Shown one piece after another: positions 61,613-64,000 of a stretch of DNA of 64,000 nt. The notes under the pieces are model-generated. The model worked only from the letters and a program-made list of their open reading frames with translations, was not told the DNA's origin and did not search any database. Source of the DNA: Lacrimispora amygdalina (lineage in GTDB: Bacteria > Bacillota > Clostridia > Lachnospirales > Lachnospiraceae). A program made the translations under genes and the position numbers. How positions within the stretch are numbered: the first letter of the stretch is position 1; each line of letters starts with the position of its first letter. The stretch lies in assembly GCF_900205965.1 (NCBI RefSeq), contig NZ_OAOF01000006.1:1-64000 (forward strand). The letters are read 5' to 3'.

Positions 61613-62689
61613 ATGGAAAAAAGTACAGCAAAAAAATTTCATATTGATAAAACATTAAGATCCAATTTAATTACTTACAGCATTGTACTTGCAGCGTTTA
61701 TTATCGTACAGATATTAATCTCTGCCGGGCAGATCAGCAGTCTGATGAAGGGACTTTTGGTTCCTCTTTGTATTTACAGTATTATGGCGATATCCTTAAA
61801 CCTGACTGTAGGTATCCTGGGAGAATTAAGCCTTGGTCATGCTGGCTTTATGTGCGTGGGAGCGTTTGCAAGTTCCATTTTCTCTATTTCCATGATGGAA
61901 TCCATACCAAATACAGGAATCCGTTTCTTCCTGGCCATTCTTGTAGGAGCAGCCTCGGCTGCAGCTGCAGGGGTTGTAGTGGGAATTCCTGTTTTAAGGC
62001 TGAGGGGAGATTATCTGGCAATCGTAACGCTTGCTTTTGGTGAGATTATTAAAAATGTTGTGAATGTCATATATCTGGGCAAGGATTCAGCTGGCTTTCA
62101 TTTCTCCATGAAGAACAGCATGGCACTTAACATGGCTAAGGACGGAACCGTGATTTTAAATGGTGCCCAGGGTATCACAGGTACTCCAAAGAATTCTACC
62201 TTTGTAATCGGTGTAATCCTGACTCTGATTACTCTGCTTATTGTCCTCAATCTGATTAATTCCAGATCTGGCCGTGCGATTATGTCAGTCCGTGATAACA
62301 GAATTGCGGCGGAATCCATTGGTATCAATATAACCAAGTATAAACTTATGGCTTTTACTATCTCTGCCTCCCTTGCAGGAGTTGCGGGTGTTTTATATTC
62401 CCATAATCTATCTTCCCTGACTGCAACACAGAAAAATTTTGGTTATAACCAGTCCATTATGATTCTTGTATTCGTGGTACTTGGAGGAATCGGGAATATG
62501 AGGGGATCGATGATAGCTGCAGTTCTTCTTACACTGCTTCCTGAGCTGTTAAGAGGCCTGAATGCCTATCGTATGCTGATTTATGCCATTATCCTGATTG
62601 TCATGATGATATTTAACTGGAGTCCAAAACTGATTGATTTCAGAAAACGTTATTTTCATAAGAACATGGCTAAGAAGGAGAGGGTGTAA
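61613..62689 (+). CDS. livM: Branched-chain amino acid ABC transporter permease LivM
   Basis: This 358-residue membrane protein has about nine helices, with ISLNLTVGILGELSLGHAGFMCVGAFAS (near residue 63), LRLRGDYLAIVTLAFGEI (near 127) and the EAA-like loop RSGRAIMSVRDNRIAAESIGIN (near 218). ATG 61613 is preferred over the adjoining GTG 61604, which coincides with the AGGTGG ribosome site. Confidence 0.94.
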   Translation: MEKSTAKKFHIDKTLRSNLITYSIVLAAFIIVQILISAGQISSLMKGLLVPLCIYSIMAISLNLTVGILGELSLGHAGFMCVGAFASSIFSISMMESIPNTGIRFFLAILVGAASAAAAGVVVGIPVLRLRGDYLAIVTLAFGEIIKNVVNVIYLGKDSAGFHFSMKNSMALNMAKDGTVILNGAQGITGTPKNSTFVIGVILTLITLLIVLNLINSRSGRAIMSVRDNRIAAESIGINITKYKLMAFTISASLAGVAGVLYSHNLSSLTATQKNFGYNQSIMILVFVVLGGIGNMRGSMIAAVLLTLLPELLRGLNAYRMLIYAIILIVMMIFNWSPKLIDFRKRYFHKNMAKKERV

Positions 62690-62691
62690 TC

Positions 62692-63450
62692 ATGGCTTTA
62701 CTGGAAATTAATAACCTTGGAATATCATTTGGCGGCCTTCGTGCCGTGGATAATTTCAGCATCACCATTGAAAAAGGACAGCTTTATGGTCTGATTGGAC
62801 CCAACGGTGCGGGAAAAACCACGATTTTTAACCTTTTAACCGGAGTTTATAAACCAAATAACGGCACGGTATTGCTTGATGGGACCAATATTACAGGAAA
62901 GAAAACGGTGGATATTAACCGGGCAGGAATTGCAAGAACGTTTCAGAATATCCGTCTTTTTAAGGATTTAACAGTTCTGGACAATGTAAAAACCGGTCTT
63001 CACAACAGCCATTCCTATTCTACCGTTGCCGGGATTTTAAGGCTTCCCCAATATTATAAAGTTGAAAAGGTAATGGATGAGAAAGCGGTTGAACTTTTAA
63101 AGGTCTTTGACCTTGATAAAGAAAAGGATACCCTTGCGTCCAATCTTCCTTATGGAAAACAGCGGAAACTGGAAATAGCAAGAGCACTGGCAACAGGACC
63201 AAAGCTTCTGCTTCTTGATGAGCCGGCGGCTGGTATGAACCCCAATGAGACAACGGAGCTTATGGATACCATACGTTTCGTGCGGGATAATTTTGATATG
63301 ACCATTCTGTTAATAGAACACGATATGAAGCTTGTCTCCGGGATTTGTGAGCGCTTGACGGTGCTGAATTTCGGTCAGGTGCTTACCCAGGGTAAAACAG
63401 CGGATGTACTGCACGATCCGGAAGTCATCAAGGCATATCTGGGAGAATAA
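62692..63450 (+). CDS. livG: Branched-chain amino acid ABC transporter ATP-binding protein LivG
   Basis: This 252-residue ATPase has Walker A GPNGAGKTT (near residue 37), RTFQNIRLF Q-loop, signature LPYGKQRKLEIARALA in the LivG form, Walker B LLLLDEPAAGMN and H-loop LLIEHDM. It pairs with LivF as the ATPase heterodimer. GGAGAGGGTG precedes the ATG. Confidence 0.96.
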   Translation: MALLEINNLGISFGGLRAVDNFSITIEKGQLYGLIGPNGAGKTTIFNLLTGVYKPNNGTVLLDGTNITGKKTVDINRAGIARTFQNIRLFKDLTVLDNVKTGLHNSHSYSTVAGILRLPQYYKVEKVMDEKAVELLKVFDLDKEKDTLASNLPYGKQRKLEIARALATGPKLLLLDEPAAGMNPNETTELMDTIRFVRDNFDMTILLIEHDMKLVSGICERLTVLNFGQVLTQGKTADVLHDPEVIKAYLGE

Positions 63451-63463
63451 GGAGGCATTCAAC

Positions 63464-64000
63464 ATGGCAATACTTGAAGTGAAAAATCTGGAAGTATACT
63501 ATGGCGTTATCAAAGCGTTAAAGGATATTTCCTTTGAAGTAAAGGAAGGGGAGATTGTCGCACTGATCGGTGCCAATGGTGCCGGCAAGACAACCACTCT
63601 TCATACAATCACAGGTCTTATTAAGGCAGCATCCGGAAATATACAGTTTGACGGTCATGACATTACTAAAATCCGGGGTGATAAAATTGTAGGTATGGGA
63701 ATGGCCCATGTTCCGGAAGGAAGAAGGGTTTTCGCAGCTTTAAGTGTATATGAAAATTTAAGACTGGGTGCTTATACGAGAAGAGATAAAAATGAGATTG
63801 AGGAAACTCTTCAGATGATTTATAAGCGTTTCCCCAGGCTTTTAGAAAGAAAGAACCAGCCCGCCGGGACATTAAGCGGGGGTGAACAGCAGATGCTTGC
63901 CATGGGACGTGCGCTCATGAGCCACCCTAAGGTAATTGTCCTTGATGAGCCATCCATGGGACTTTCCCCTATTTATGTGAATGAAATCTTTGATATTATT
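63464..64000 (+). CDS. livF: Branched-chain amino acid ABC transporter ATP-binding protein LivF (truncated by window edge)
   Basis: The first 179 codons of livF are present, open to the right edge; about 55 residues are expected beyond it. It begins MAILEVKNLEVYYGVIKAL after GGAGG, 13 bases past livG. Walker A GANGAGKTTTLHT (near residue 38), MAHVPEGRRVF, signature LSGGEQQMLAMGRALM and Walker B VIVLDEPSMGLSP are present. Truncation is due to the window, not the gene. Confidence 0.95.
   Translation, partial: MAILEVKNLEVYYGVIKALKDISFEVKEGEIVALIGANGAGKTTTLHTITGLIKAASGNIQFDGHDITKIRGDKIVGMGMAHVPEGRRVFAALSVYENLRLGAYTRRDKNEIEETLQMIYKRFPRLLERKNQPAGTLSGGEQQMLAMGRALMSHPKVIVLDEPSMGLSPIYVNEIFDII

Noticed and set aside
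1-64000. CRISPR arrays, transposons, prophage, tRNA or rRNA genes
   Set aside because: I saw no spaced direct repeats, transposase or integrase motifs, or tRNA cloverleaf sequences; gene order looks like undisturbed clostridial core.

Overview
The window is a chromosomal segment of a low-to-medium GC anaerobic Firmicute. It is most likely a Lachnospiraceae (Clostridium cluster XIVa, Lacrimispora-like) organism. Supporting signs are the AGGAGG ribosome binding sites with some TTG/GTG starts, the sigma-A promoters, formate-tetrahydrofolate ligase, an mDAP-type MurE, the classic ylxM-ffh-rpsP-khpA-rimM-trmD-rplS-lepB-rbgA-rnhB-yraN order, and a 392-residue PRPP synthetase. The genus is inference from gene content only. 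About 60 protein genes are present. I saw no rRNA, tRNA, insertion sequence, prophage or CRISPR array.

Layout. 1-3.3 kb: a small membrane protein (heptaprenyl diphosphate synthase component I / Gx transporter type), a lone class II GalT and a YitT-family membrane protein. 3.4-4.4 kb: a secreted GH43 endo-arabinanase on the minus strand. 4.7-7.6 kb: a three-gene ABC transporter of the TrpX/ABC_sub_bind type. 7.8-9.4 kb: a membrane-anchored NlpC/P60 endopeptidase with a duplicated pair of SH3 domains. 9.6-15.8 kb: a seven-gene operon that looks molybdenum/tungsten related. It encodes a degenerate MobA/MocA-like nucleotidyltransferase fused to a ModE-type DNA-binding domain, an XdhC-like protein, a THEP1-type NTPase, a FecCD/FecE-type permease and ATPase, a DUF4213/DUF364 protein and a FecB-type lipoprotein. 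A ModE-box-like palindrome sits at its transcription start. 15.8-17.5 kb: an aldo/keto reductase and a TetR repressor with twin operators. 17.6-21.3 kb: a citrate synthase-aconitase operon, minus strand.

21.5-43.3 kb is mostly housekeeping: TepA (ClpP-like), SpoIIIE/FtsK, Fhs, MurE, MurF, then priA-def-fmt-yugP-rsmB-rlmN-PP2C-prkC-rsgA-rpe-thiN, and an ECF S component with a pyridoxal-type kinase. 43.4-45.8 kb holds SerS, a VOC protein and an alpha/beta hydrolase. 45.9-53.5 kb is the SRP/ribosome-maturation cluster. Its signal peptidase I has alanine where the catalytic serine should be. 53.5-54.7 kb is prs on the minus strand. 54.9-59.3 kb holds the DUF512 radical-SAM/PDZ protein, Der, PlsY and GpsA. 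59.4-64.0 kb is a branched-chain amino acid (Liv-type) ABC operon whose last gene runs off the right edge.

The two observations most worth following are the self-regulated Mo/W-like operon, whose regulator seems to have recycled a cofactor-nucleotidyltransferase fold as a possible sensor, and the serine-less signal peptidase I inside an otherwise canonical locus. Everything else is ordinary clostridial core genome with well-formed promoters and terminators.
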